From the NCBI GenBank assembly GCA_907163375.1, contig CAJQUW010009236.1:1345085-1409084 (forward strand): a DNA stretch of 64,000 bases. The letters are read 5' to 3'. Of this stretch, positions 23,346 to 34,392 are shown one piece after another. The stretch is from Prostheceraeus crozeri. Its lineage: Eukaryota; Platyhelminthes; Polycladida; Euryleptidae. Both the position numbers and the translations under genes were made by a program. Every line of letters begins with the position of its first letter. Position 1 is the stretch's first letter. Below the pieces are notes generated by a model. It saw nothing but the letters and a program-made list of their open reading frames with translations, had not been told where the DNA came from and made no database searches.

Positions 23346-23880
23346 TTAACGCTTTCCGTATCGTAGGTGGCCTTAACAAATTTTTGATATTTCAGCGTTG
23401 TAGGATATATCCATCCAATACCTGTCTAATGCACAAAATACATTTCAGAGCCACTGTTTGAGGTCAAGCCAACTCACCGCTGGAGAGAACCATTGGATGA
23501 GACACAGTGTTGTGTATCGTGAATAGTACTCAAGAGATTCGCTCACATTCCTTCGTGGTGTAATTATTGTGACTTGCACTTAGTAATTCTTCTGCCTTTC
23601 GTCATGGCACGTCGGTACACTGCACAGAAATTTTTGCAACTTCCATTGGAGGCCTTCAACGATTCAGATTCTGCTGAATCTGATTTCGAACACTTCTTCA
23701 GCGATGATGATTCTTTTATAATGCTTCTTCTTAAAATAATGACGATTCCGAAGATAATTCTCTATCAGAAAATGCCTATAGGGATGACTTCGAAGACGAT
23801 GAAAGTATGCCAATCACCAGTGCTTGTGTTATTGCCTCTGATAGGAGTTAGACTGGTGTGCTGTAATTCAAGATATAGGG
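23346..23880 (+). pseudogene. Possible piggyBac-like element: left end and transposase N-terminus
   Basis: TTAA followed by CGCTTTCCGTATCG (23346-23363) looks like a piggyBac-type terminus. About 250 bp further on, a frame starts MARRYTAQKFLQLPLEAFN and becomes strongly acidic (SDSAESDFEHFFSDDD). After a frame change the acidity continues (NNDDSEDNSLSENAYRDDFE, then DDESMP). Acidic leaders after a basic '(K/R)R.(T/S)A(Q/E)' start are typical of piggyBac transposases. No DDD catalytic region follows, and the right end was not found, so this would be a truncated relic. Confidence 0.4.
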
Positions 23881-23899
23881 TGCTATGTCCTATATAAAT

Positions 23900-25470
23900 A
23901 TGCTATCTATACATGCCTAAATGATACATAGATAAGATTTTATAATTCTGGACCTAAAAATCACAGAGTGGCTGAATGTCATGTTTCATTCCATCGGCCA
24001 AAGAGGCAGTCAGACACTTGACTGCCGTGTTTGCAGAAATCTCTAATCTGGAAAAAGACGATGATCCAAATGATGCATTACAGTGAAACGTGTACCGACA
24101 AATCTGCTCTTCATCCAAGTGCTACGAACTATCGCAGAAAACATATTTTCCGTTATTTGATATTCAATTTGTTCATGTTGTCTTTCGGTACTTCACATGT
24201 TTCTGTTTACAAGATCTAAATATTAGTTGTCATAAATTCGTATTTCTATGAAGATGAAAATATCGTGTTAACATGAAAAACAAATCATCACAGACAAGTA
24301 GATTTTGGAAAGAAAATTAAACATGGAAAAGGTTTCGATAATATCGTATCATAGGCAATGAGAACATAGTAGAGAAAACACTATTTTGAGCTACAGTCAG
24401 AGATCATCGTTCTCTCAGTAGTCTCTGCTGCATTGAAAGCATGCAATTAAGAAGCTGGCACCCGACTGACCGATGTAAATCAAACGGCCGTCGTCCTGGT
24501 AGAACCCGTCTCCAGACCGGCCTGAAAACCGGATAAACCTGCAGCTACATCAGGGACCTAAGGTCAAGAAGAAGTAGAACTCGCTTAAACAGAGGTGCTT
24601 TGCTCGAAAATGATTTACTGTTCCATGTGAAAATACAGTTGTTCCATGCTGTATCAGTTATGCTTCGTGACGGGTTTTCGGCGTTCACGGTGGATGTTCA
24701 CATAACCAGGAACATCAGGATGCAGTGAAGAAAGCACTGAACGCCTAATGCCGTTTACTTTGCATAACTGTATTTTCACTCAGACCAATAAGTTACTTTT
24801 GAGCAAAAGTATCGCTTTAACTAATTTTTGCAAAATTCATCGACCGGCTCGCAGAATCAAGTACGCAAATTCTACAAGACATTTTATCAGATTTTTCTAA
24901 CTCAAAATTAGAAACGGTAGTGCATTTCATGGACTGTTAGAATCTGAAGTACATGGCACAAGCACTTCGATTTTCGACATATTTGAGCGTTAGGCACTCT
25001 GTTAGCCTCATGAGTATTCAATTGTTTCACGCAGTCACACACTTGTTTCTCCAGAATCGCAACTGGACATCCAACTGACTTCAATTTTGAAACACAAGCG
25101 GAGTCGAATAGTGGAATCATCTCATGCATTGATAAACAAAATAAAAATCGAAAAAATTCATTTGCTTGCAAAAATTTTGAATATGAATATATTTTGCATT
25201 TCTCCGTATAGTGTATGCCACATTAAAGCCGGTGTAATTCTGTCAGTTTTGCATATTGCACACTTTGCTATGTGGAATTAGGGACTACCAGCAGAAGCGA
25301 TCTGCCTGGAATAGAACACGGAAACGGAATAGGTGCCGTTTCATATTACTGGGTCTACGAACAGGCGACTAGCGAAGAAGAAAATAAACTATTTTCAAAA
25401 TTCCGCTCGATGCCTGAGTGGACTTAATTAAAGACTAGATTTATTTACCAAGGACACAACGCCGTGCTAT
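23900..25470. other. Non-coding stretch with a possible Tc1 scrap
   Basis: At ~24440-24600 a GC-richer stretch reads NGRRPGRTRLQTGLKTG, stop, then CSYIRDLRSRRSRTRLNRG. This resembles the GRP linker and second helix-turn-helix of Tc1-type transposases ('GRPR.T..QD.YIR..HLR.R'). It is too short to be sure. Nothing else is recognised. Confidence 0.35.
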
Positions 25471-25471
25471 G

Positions 25472-25992
25472 CAATGTGACATAGAAATAGATTGTTTATC
25501 TGTAGTTGACAAGAATGGAAATTGACTCAAGGTCGCGACACATTCGGGGGAACTAAGTTGAGGCATGAACCACCAATGAAAAGCTTAGAATTGCGTACAT
25601 GTGACTGATTCTAAAGGGGCTTTCACATGAGTGCAAATTCGATTGCGAATCACGGTGAATGAAAATTTGCAATCGGTTCGCAGTAATATCGCCGTGGTAT
25701 GCGAATGGTTTCAAAAAATTCTCCGTCAGTTGGCGAACTTTGTAGAATTGTGCGAACTGTTGCGAATTGATGCGAATTCGCGTGAGAAGCTAGGACGACT
25801 GGTAGCGCATAGGAAAAATTTTAATTCGCCGTGATTAGCAATCGACTTCGCATACGTGTGAAAGCCCCTTAACTCAATGATACAACCGCTGACGAGTGCA
25901 TCTGAGTGAAAATGCGTGCGATTTTTGTGCTACTATTGTTGATTTACTTCTATTCTAGGGGTTTCATTGCTTTCAATTTCTATGTATTGTGA
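25472..25992. mobile_element. hAT-type MITE, copy 2, interrupted by a second MITE
   Basis: 25480-25984 starts CATAGAAATAGATTGTTTAT and ends TCAATTTCTATG, co-linear with copy 1 (6313-6538), for example AATTGACTCAAGGTCGCG and GTGACTGATTCTAA. The flanks CAATGTGA (25472-25479) and TATTGTGA (25985-25992) agree at 6 of 8 positions, an aged 8-bp duplication. A 255-bp insert at 25615-25869 accounts for its greater length; without insert and duplicate it would be about 247 bp. Confidence 0.82.
25615..25869. mobile_element. PIF/Harbinger-type MITE nested in the hAT-type MITE
   Basis: The 255-bp insert begins AGGGGCTTTCACATGAGTGC and its right end reads AGGGGCTTTCACACGTATGC in reverse complement. The inverted similarity runs for about 43 bp with several mismatches. 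It is flanked by TAA on both sides (25612-25614 and 25870-25872), the 3-bp TWA-type duplication of Harbinger elements. The paralogous copy at 6.3-6.5 kb shows the uninterrupted site (GATTCTAACCCAATG). It has no transposase. Confidence 0.85.
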
Positions 25993-26219
25993 TAATACAC
26001 AAATTGCCTTAGCGAACTCTTTTTCTTTGTGATGAACAATTATGTTCAGTCCAGAACACTCTTAATCAGCTGCTTTGAATGAGAATGCGTGCATTCACCA
26101 AATCCTTTTCTCTTGCGACTAATTAATTATTTGAAGAACGATCATACCATCTCCTATTAATTCAGTAAAATTGCATTTTATCACGTGATGATTTTCTTAC
26201 GCGTTTCCTCTGATTTCAG

Positions 26220-26344
26220 GATGATTTTGAGGAAAAATATATTCATTCTCTTGTGCGTGCTTTGGTGTAGCAGTACAACCACTGCTGCTCAAAAACGTTC
26301 AGATAAGACGAGGAGAAACTCTGGACAAGTTCTATGGAAAGTCG
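26220..26344 (+). CDS. Ionotropic glutamate receptor, first coding exon (signal peptide)
   Basis: A pyrimidine-rich acceptor (TTTCCTCTGATTTCAG, AG at 26218-26219) is followed by ATG at 26221. The exon encodes 41 codons plus one base: a signal peptide (basic MILRK, hydrophobic core NIFILLCVLWC, cleavage probably near TTTAA/Q24), then QKRSDKTRRNSGQVLWKV. The donor is G|GTAAGT at 26345. Joined in phase to 45308, it continues V-G-A-I-F-E-S, the first beta strand of the amino-terminal domain. Because the exon starts at an acceptor, a 5' UTR exon must lie upstream. The mature protein would be a ligand-gated cation channel subunit of the plasma membrane. Confidence 0.72.
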
Positions 26345-27943
26345 GTAAGTTCTTTTGAGCAAATTTACTTCTGACGCATGAGAATATTTCACCAATAGCA
26401 CAACAGTCTGAACTTCTCGGACAAATCCCAAAGGAGAGTATCCGCCGAATCTTTGATACTTTATTCCATCAAAATGACACTTTCTATCTTGAATTTGGAC
26501 AAGATAATTCTCGGAGGCATTTTAATCGGAAAATATCTAAGAGAATTGACTGAGAAATGAAGGATCCGAATATGGGATGTCCGAAGGATCAGAGTAACAT
26601 TGATAGTCTTTTATATTAAAATTGATAAACTGAACCAACAAACATTCCACATAATAAGACGCAATGTTCGACATGGAATTGAAATGACAGATCATTGAAA
26701 TGCAGTCATCATGATGAAATATCACAAATGTTACTTTCATTGAGAAGCCGCAAAAGCATCATAACGATGCTTACTCTAATGGAGAAGTAATGTCAATGTA
26801 AAATGCTCGGAAAAGTGTTTGAAGTGGGTAATTTTGTCTATTGTGAAGAGTTATGAGCCCGAATATGACTCCATGTGAACAACTGTGATCCGAAAACCAA
26901 CTTGCTTTTTCACTTATAAATAGATTTGCTAGTAAAATGCATTTCAGTCTATCCACACATTATATCCACACAATTGCTCATTTATTGTTTATTCAACGTT
27001 TCAAAATTTTCGGATGCTTCACATTCTTTAGGTCTGATGTGAACATGCTTCGTTTATCCAGTTTGCAATGTGCATTCTTTGTATTATCTGTCACACCCAC
27101 AGAATTAGATTGTTTAATCGTATCACTTTGCTAGAAGTGCAAACTGATTCAAATAGATGGCACATGCAGGAACTTAATAAGTGGGCAAAAAGAAATTTTT
27201 AATACCTTACAGAGATAGGAAAAATAGTCGTGCGTCGCTTGCGGATTGCTCTGAATTCCTTCAAAATGCTCCGATCGCCACGATTCCTTCAGATTCGAAG
27301 AATTCAGATCATTGCGCAAAAGTTTTCTCGATAATGTTGGGTCCTCCGATCATTTCAAAAAAAGTTAGCAGGCGCACGAAAAAAACGTTCACAAACTTCT
27401 CTGTAGAACTTGACATCGTCTTTGTCTCTTTGCTGTGTGATCCGGTTGATAACAGTCACTGAAACTTAGCACAATTTGGCGTGTTTAATGTGTTAACATG
27501 CTATGCTGCGTTTTAATTATCATTCGTCAACTAGACCGTTACAAAATCAGGAGCCTACATGTGAAAACAGATATCAGTAATCCTTCTTAACTTCGATTTA
27601 ATGCTATGATTTTGTCATAATCAATTATTTCTAAAAGCTATGGCAATTGACATCTCGCCGATGGTGAATGTAGTTAAGACCAGTTTAAATCAATATATCA
27701 AATACTCTCTTTTAAGTCTATTTATCTAATTGACTTTCAAAATTGAGGTATATAAGATTTAAAATCATTTAGCCTAGAAATAGCTTTTTAATCGGTTGTG
27801 ATAAATCATCACATAACCAAAACATGTACTTCCTATTTTGAGGGTTCAAATCATTTCAAAGTGAGGTGAGAAATATTCAGTCCCCATTCATTATAAGATG
27901 ATTATTTACGCAGTGCTACGAAACGCACGTGGCTAATTCATAT

Positions 27944-28010
27944 GATCATGGAATTGGATTGTTTATCTGAAGTTGGCTTGAACGTGAACTGAATCAAGGG
28001 CAAGGCCATA
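27944..28010. repeat. Fragment of the hAT-type MITE family
   Basis: GGATTGTTTATCTGAAGTTG and ACTGAATCAAGGGCAAGGCC match the left part of the copies at 6.3 and 25.5 kb with mismatches; the rest of the element is absent. Confidence 0.6.
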
Positions 28011-28528
28011 GAGTAAGTATATAATAGGTAGAAAGTGTCGACTCAAAAAAGCATATGCATACAGTGAAAATTTTTCTATCAAAAGATTCATTTTTTGCGG
28101 AGATTACGTTCCTGCGGTCCAAAAAATTATTTGATCAGTTTTTAAAAAGCTAAAATTTTGCATATTATTCACTACAGACATGAAGCTACTTTACAAGTAG
28201 CATGAAACAAAAACATATATGAAAAAGAATGAATATTTACAAATTAGCATCCTAACTAATCGGAAATTAAGCTGATTATCAAGGGAATTTCATGAACCAC
28301 ATAAAGGCAGGTTTATACTTGCGGCGGATTCTGTCCGCAGCGCATCATTACTTCATGTTGATGACTTCCTGTCAGCCCACCTGCTGTGATAACAGGTTTC
28401 CCCTCGATAACGTTCACGCGTCTGGCTGATCAGTTAATGCGCTGCTCATTGTGAAAGGGTTTAGAACATTACTATACTTTCCGCCGTGCGCCAACGCAAA
28501 ATTATCGATAGAGTCCTCTAATTCTTGT

Positions 28529-28745
28529 CTGTTTGAGGAAATTCTAATTGAAGGAGTGAGAAAATATCCAAATTTGTGGCGTATATCGCTCAATACATGC
28601 GCAGACAAACACGCTGCACAAAACTCGTGGCAGGAAATTGCCGAAACTCCCGCAACTATAAATATTATAGTCACAGCAGAGGAGTGAAAAAAGAAGTGGA
28701 AATGTCTACGAGACAACTACCTGAAACAAAAGAATAAAGATATAA
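28529..28745 (+). pseudogene. MADF (Myb/SANT-like) domain of the Harbinger element
   Basis: Reads FEEILIEGVRKYPNLWRISL, then DKHAAQNSWQEIAE, then after one TGA codon (28685-28687) KKKWKCLRDNYLKQKNK. The conserved MADF features are all there: 'I..V..YP.LW', 'W.EI', and 'KW..LRD.Y'. In Harbinger elements this accessory protein binds the ends and brings the transposase to the nucleus and DNA. A frame open since 28451 leads into it. One in-frame stop and the short length make it non-functional. Confidence 0.75.
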
Positions 28746-28754
28746 GAAAGAGTG

Positions 28755-29132
28755 GCGATCCTGCAGTGATGCACCGTCGCCCTGCCCATCCTGAAGTTCA
28801 ATCCAACAGTCTGTTGAGAGTCACCCGTCGCCAAAATACGAAGTCACCGCGAGACGCTGTTTTGGTGATATTGGAGTGACACTGGTGACACTGTGAGTAT
28901 TTGCATGAGATATTTTGGGGACAACTTGTGACAGTAGAACGTCGAATGTGGCCCTAGTCATGCGAAAACACGCCACATGACTTGCCTCGTCGTACAGTCG
29001 CATCTCACTTACAAGAGCCATTTCTGATAGTTCACTTCTTCGCGCATGTACACTCCTATTTTTCTTACTCTTCTTCTCACTCAGTAAAAGAAGTCCACTC
29101 AAAGTAATTGTATCGTCGCCGCTGGTCGTCAT
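28755..29132 (-). pseudogene. Harbinger transposase, N-terminal part only
   Basis: Minus-strand frame from 29132: NRSVHARRSELSEMALVSEM, then CFRMTRATFDVLLSQVVPKI, then PISPKQRLAVTSYFGDG and stop. In a neighbouring frame the same protein continues GDSQQTVGLNFRMGRATVHH. This is the HARBI1 pattern 'FR.....F..LL..V.P.I...T......I....RLAVTLR.LATGDS...L...FR.G..T'. The DDE catalytic half is missing. One frameshift is visible near the GDG/GDS junction. Confidence 0.78.
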
Positions 29133-29869
29133 ATCGCGATGAAAGCTATGTTATATGAAGTAGTAGAGAAGAGAGAATTTTAGTATATTTTTCACAGACT
29201 ACACTGCGCTGCAAAAATGCGCCGAAAGTATAAACGGTCGCCTTCCAACAGCGCAAACGCATTTAGCTCCCATTCCCTCATGACATAACGTAAACAAAAC
29301 TGCTCATCGGTTATCATGCTGCTTGCGCGATGCGTTACGAGTATAAATCGGCCTTTATAATGGAGGTCTCCATGAAAATGTCGGATCTTATTGCGCTTTC
29401 TTGCCTGAAATTTCAAGTTTTTAATTCTATTTTCATCGTTGTGATTTTATGTAAATTTTGTTTTATTTCTTGAATCTGAATAGTAAGGTGGACCCATTTG
29501 CATCTTTTAAAGTTAATTGAAATCATTGTCTTTGATTGTTGTTTTGCTCTACCAATGGCAGGTTGCTGGTCGTATGATCACGCTTAAGAAAATACACTTT
29601 TGAGGTTGAGCATGAATTGCTAATTTAACAAACATTACCTCTCCAAGGCTGTCATGACACGCAGGATCTGTAAAATACCATCATTCTTTCTGTATTACTA
29701 TCATGATCAGTCAATTCCGTGATAATTTCTTCAAAACTGCAAAAATTTGCATATCTCACATTTGGTAACAATCTAACTGTGTTCACCTCGAGTTCATTTA
29801 ATAAAATCGAAAGTGTGTACACATTGAGGATTTAATACATGTTGAGTTGCTACTCAATCTAATATACTT

Positions 29870-30035
29870 ACTCTATGGTCACGGCAACGACGAGGGAACT
29901 AAGTATGGTCAACGAAAATCCCAGAATTATTCACGCGACTGATTCTAAACTAATCTCACATCTGTCCATCAGTGACTAGCTGAAAACGTGTGCGATTTTT
30001 GCGCCGTTATAGCGCATAGCATAACACTTCAGTTG
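29870..30035. repeat. Diverged member of the hAT-type MITE family
   Basis: Shares in order GGGAACTAAGT, GACTGATTCTAA and ACGTGTGCGATTTTTG-type blocks with copy 2 (25480-25984). The ends are not recognisable. Confidence 0.5.
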
Positions 30036-30439
30036 CTATGAAGCAGTTTCTTGCATACTTAACGTATTTCGATGCTTTTAATGATTTCTCTTGAAATGAT
30101 TTTGAAGCTCAAAAATTTATCATACGCTTAATAAACAAACGGTCAAATAGATTCAAATTTTCAGACCTAAGTAGCGCGGAAGAAGTATGGTCAACCGAAT
30201 AAAAATAGGATTGTCTTTATTGTCTCAATCAAGTCGGTGAGCACATCACATAGAAACTATGTAAACAATTCTTGAATATGCTATAAATGGTATACCAATG
30301 CTTCGCAAAATATAAGAAAACCTGCGTACCTGATCGATTTTCTTCAGACTGATTTCTGGTAGACACTTTCGTTATAAGAAGATTACAGCTCTGAGGAATT
30401 ATCCAGGTACGCAAGAATACTAAATCGCAAAGCAAGTAT

Positions 30440-31456
30440 TGTCAGTTGGTGCATTTTCGGCTATCTATCACAGATATTCATCAATCATCATAAGGTTCGC
30501 AAATTCATATTGACACTATTCATATCACACTATTTCATTTCGGATCTTAAAATTGACAGAGAGGACATAATGACAGTGAAATATGCCGATGATATTACGT
30601 TGGTGGCAAATATTCGAAAAATAGACCACGTTAGCCCTATTGCTGAGGCATATAACGACGTACTCGAATGGGTTGAACACAACCATATGGAAATCAGTGT
30701 AAGAAAATGTTAGCAACTTATTATTGCGAAAAATAGAAATTTCATAGATGATGATTTTAAGATACGCGAAATCTCTCTCAACCCTCATTTGAAAATTCTC
30801 GGAATGATTTTCGATAGAAATCTTAATTGGAAAGAGCACACCAAAATGGTTAGCAAAAAGGCGTCATCTCGTCTATCTGTGCTTCGCCAATTTAAGCCCA
30901 TTTTGCCTCGAAATCAATTGATTCTGATATACAATAATTGCATGCGTAGTGTACTTGAGTACGGATTCCCATTTCTCGTGTCTCTAAATTCAGAGCAATC
31001 ACTGAGACTCCAAAGAGTGCAGAACATATGCCACAGGATTATTTGCGGTGTCTCTGAATCAGAGTGTGAATGTGCAGACTTTTGCCGCTGGATTATCGAA
31101 GACTGATTGTTGGGTTCCGATTTTTTCAGAACATTGTAAGTGACATCAATCACCCGATACATCACTTAATCCCAGATATTCTACCACACTCCCAGAAGTG
31201 TCACATCCCATTATGTGCAACCACATTATTGAGAAACTCTTTCACCGTCACGATGTCAAAACTTTCAAATAGTGGATTCAATATCTAAGTTTCAATTTAT
31301 GCCTGTGTTTCTTTGTGCCACAAATTTACTTCCATTACTTGTTTTGACTTCAATTATGTTTATATTACGTTTCTGTAACCGTGTTGATTTCCCACGATTC
31401 TCATTATTGGGAATATGCAAATATACGTCTATTATTATTATTATTATCAAATTGTG
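30440..31456 (+). mobile_element. 5'-truncated LINE, same family as the one at 8.5 kb
   Basis: The plus strand encodes the C-terminal half of a non-LTR RT: VKYADDITLVANIRK (motif C), a TAG stop at 30712-30714, then a thumb LKILGMIFDRNLNWKEH (~30790), LEYGFPFLVSLNSEQSLRLQ and CHRIICG. After a frameshift near 31080 come LPLDYRRLIVGFRFF, HPIHHLIPD and SFTVTMSKLSNSGFNI. It is closed by ATTATTATTATTATTAT (~31432-31447). One stop and at least one frameshift make it dead. The C-terminal signature matches 8476-8890. Confidence 0.82.
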
Positions 31457-33239
31457 GTGGTATTCCTGAATCAACTACTCTTTTAAGAATCTGTCAAAGT
31501 AAGAGTTAAAAATAATTTGCCAATTCGGTCCATTTTAGGTTCAAACTTGATTTGATTATGAAATGTGCGTTCAACTAATGTATCATGTGATAAACCGTGT
31601 ATGCAATACTCACTGTATGTAATACGCAGCTCCTACATACATGCATAATATTTTTCACTATGTCTAGTACTAGTTTATAGCAGCTACAGCATAAGGAAGC
31701 AGAATTCCTTAAAGTAATGATCTCTATGTTGTAGAGTTCCAAGTCCTCTCTTTCTCCCGGATGATCTTTCAACCTGTGATAAGATTTGAGCCTCTTATCT
31801 CCTAGTCGTCAGTTCAAATTTCCTATAATTGCTGATAAATAGTCTCAAAGAGCGCGTTTGAATATTTTTGACTTCATAAGTCAGATGAACTTGCTTTACT
31901 AAAAATCCAAAAAGTTTAATATCTAATGGGTTTTTCAATGATAATGTAATTGCTTCCACTGAATTCATCTTCACAGTATCATACTCCAGATTTTCATTGC
32001 AGTAATCTCCCATGATCTTGCTATTTTACGAGCAAAATGTGAAGCTCACAGTCTGTGACCCATCATTAAAGGTCGATCTTCTATCAAAAATTTCTTCCTG
32101 AATAGATTTGCGATAAAATTATTGTCGCTTCGTTCCATGTGAGGTGTCAATCGACTTGTCAGTCAAAAGCAAATTTGCTGCTGTAGGACGAAAGCCAAGG
32201 CTTGATTTCACTTTAGTAATGGAAACCAAAAGTTATTAGGGAAATCAGAAAACATAATGGAATTCTTCTTTCAAATCAACAAATAATTATTCTCACGCCG
32301 AAGTTAGGAAGAATATTCTGAATGGTTTCGATTACGATTAATAGAAACATAGGAATTTAAAATCCTCTGCAAAACTTCATTTGAAGGTAAAAAAATCAGT
32401 AACTGCATGGAATTGCTTCTATGCATTTCAACCATCATGAGTTGAAAATTTGGACAACGTAGTTCAACAGCATTTCTGACAATTATTCAATAAATCAATA
32501 TAGTCGGTTCAAAATGCTCAAGAATGTTGTGCATTGTGTGATTAACAATTGTTTATGTCCCTCACTACTATTCGATGGCATTTGCATTTAATAGAAAGTC
32601 TTCGAACAAGCATAAGAATATATTGATAAATCAACAGAGAGAGGGAGAGATCTGATTCTGCTGATTTCTGCAAACTTCAATTTTTCTGTATCAGTCTATG
32701 CTGTGCTAAGTTTATATCATGACAGTATAAAATAATAATTGTGTAATGACTATATAACAATGTACAATAGCGCAATAATAATAATAATAACATACATAAT
32801 TTAAATAGCGGTAACCGTTATGATCCAGTATATAGCGTCTTTTCCCTTACTCAGTTTTTTAACTAAAATTCTAATTTCAAGATAGTAATGAAATTTATAC
32901 ATCTGTTATTTGTTCAAGTATTTGCATAAATGCACTATATTTATTCTTATTATATAAATAGATAATTTTAGAAATATGTATTTTTATTACTATATTACGA
33001 ATTTTATGTCGTATTTTCTCGAAACTCGCCCTGAATTCGACCCCGCACCTAAACTAATTGACTAAGAGGTTTAAAGTGCTTTATCGCAACACCACTAGCA
33101 TTTCAGTTTGACTGCTTGTAAGTCTGACGTTTATAAATTGCTAAATTATTATCGTCCAACAGTTAGCTTAACTTCTAAATGTTCTTGATTTTTAAGTAAT
33201 GAATATAACATACAAGAACTTAATTATAAAGTTTTCTCT
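31457..33239. other. Non-coding intronic stretch, nothing recognised
   Basis: Very AT-rich, with short (TAA)n-type runs near 32775-32790 and a GA-rich patch near 32637-32650. Confidence 0.5.
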
Positions 33240-33735
33240 GGTGTTTTCAAAATTCATAGAATATTAGAAAGAAATAAAAACGAAAATTTTCCCAACGTTT
33301 CGCTTATAGTCTATTGAGCATTCTTAAGGGTACACAGATAAACATTAATGACTGGATTACATACATAACTGATTACAAAATTTGAAAATCATGGAGTGGA
33401 AACTAAGCTAAAGGGACTAAAGTAAATCATACATTTGCATAGCTAACTTACATTTAAAAAACCAGATATTTTGTAAATTGTGCTACATAGACTTAGGAAA
33501 AGAAAAAAGCAATCTAATTATCAAGCAAACGAGATTTCACAGAATCCTTCTGTCCATTCAGATTTGGATGAAGTTTATGAATAAATAGCATTTCATAGAT
33601 TCTTAGATCGTCCTTCTTGCATTTCTTCAGGATTTTAAAACTCTCCATAGAAATTGCTTGATCACAGTTAGATTGTAGGCGATGCTCACTTATTACAGAG
33701 TGCCGATGTTCTTCAAGTTTGCTTTTTCTTTGACT
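33240..33735 (-). mobile_element. Tail of a Penelope-like element: end of the GIY-YIG nuclease plus 3' terminus
   Basis: On the minus strand, 33735-33514 reads KSKLEEHRHSVISEHRLQSN, then MESFKILKKCKKDDLRIYEM, then LFIHKLHPNLNGQKDS and a stop at 33514-33516. This is the C-terminal half of a GIY-YIG endonuclease of the Penelope type, with the metal-binding Glu (RIYEMLFI) and the late Asn (PNLN). About 230 bp further downstream lies GCGAAACGTTGGG (~33292-33304 on the plus strand as CCCAACGTTTCGC), a motif typical of Penelope-like termini. The RT and the nuclease start are missing, so the copy is 5'-truncated. Confidence 0.72.
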
Positions 33736-34010
33736 TCGTCGTCATTGTCGATAACACATTTCTCTTTGATTTCCTCCCTTTCCTTTCACCGCTTCATCGT
33801 CAAAGTACACAATGCCTTTTTTATCACTGGAAAAATCGAGAATTTATTCATACGACTCACCCACAAATAGAACCTGCAATTACTCAGCTAAATTGCAAAA
33901 ATCACACAACCCCCGGGCTGTATTCGAGAAAATGCTATGAATCGAAAATTGAATAGATCAACAGCTCAATCAGAAATGATTTATTCTGTGTAGTATTCAA
34001 GCGCTTTCGA

Positions 34011-34135
34011 TTAATAACAATGAAATTAAGTAATCGATAGATCAAATTGCTATGCAAAAGATAGATGGCTGGTAGGATTCGAACCTACGACCAAGGTTAA
34101 CTAGACTTGTGCTCTGCCAACTGAGCTACGTGCCA
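34011..34135 (-). repeat. tRNA-derived SINE, copy A
   Basis: On the minus strand the head 34135-34066 is tRNA-like: TGGCACGTAGCTCAGTTGGC (A box) and GGTTCGAATCC (B box), closed by CCAGCCA. The anticodon arm does not fold cleanly (one extra base), so I do not call it a tRNA gene. The tRNA-unrelated body (GATCTATCGATTACTTAATT and so on) follows. The same head-body order recurs at 34307-34392 and, older, at 43836-43947, which makes it a SINE. Just upstream of the head, GGTTTGATCC hints at a further tRNA-like unit. Confidence 0.7.
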
Positions 34136-34306
34136 CTTATGCGACTGTGTCAATAGGCAGGATCAAACCCTCACCACCACACATCAGTTGTCATAGCAAT
34201 TATGATCAATGAATAAATAACTCGTCACAATTGTGACCGCCGACATTACGGCAAGTAGCGGGATCGATTGTCCACCAAAGCATCTTAAACCATGTCGTGA
34301 ATGCTA

Positions 34307-34392
34307 TTAATAACAATGAAATTAAATAATCGATAGATCAATTTGCCATGCAAAGGATGTGCGGCTGGTAGGATTCGAACCTACGACCAAGG
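34307..34392 (-). repeat. tRNA-derived SINE, copy B (5'-truncated)
   Basis: Nearly the same as copy A from the B-box region (CGTAGGTTCGAATCCTACCA) through the body to TTGTTATTAA, but the A-box half is missing. Confidence 0.7.

Larger units (their letters stand above)
28303..29359. mobile_element. Decayed two-gene PIF/Harbinger transposon
   Basis: The left end reads AAGGCAGGTTTATACTTGCG and the right end, in reverse complement, AAGGCCGATTTATACTCGTA: imperfect terminal inverted repeats. The flanks suggest a TAA/TTA target but are not identical. Inside, the minus strand carries a HARBI1-like transposase start and the plus strand a MADF-domain protein, converging near 28750. Harbinger elements are known to encode exactly this pair. 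At ~1.06 kb it is much shorter than an autonomous copy (usually 3 kb or more), so both genes are cut down. Confidence 0.75.

Noticed and set aside
34066-34135. A genuine minus-strand tRNA gene.
   Set aside because: A and B boxes are good, but the anticodon arm has an extra base, no sensible anticodon results, and the same head-body unit recurs, so SINE is the better call.
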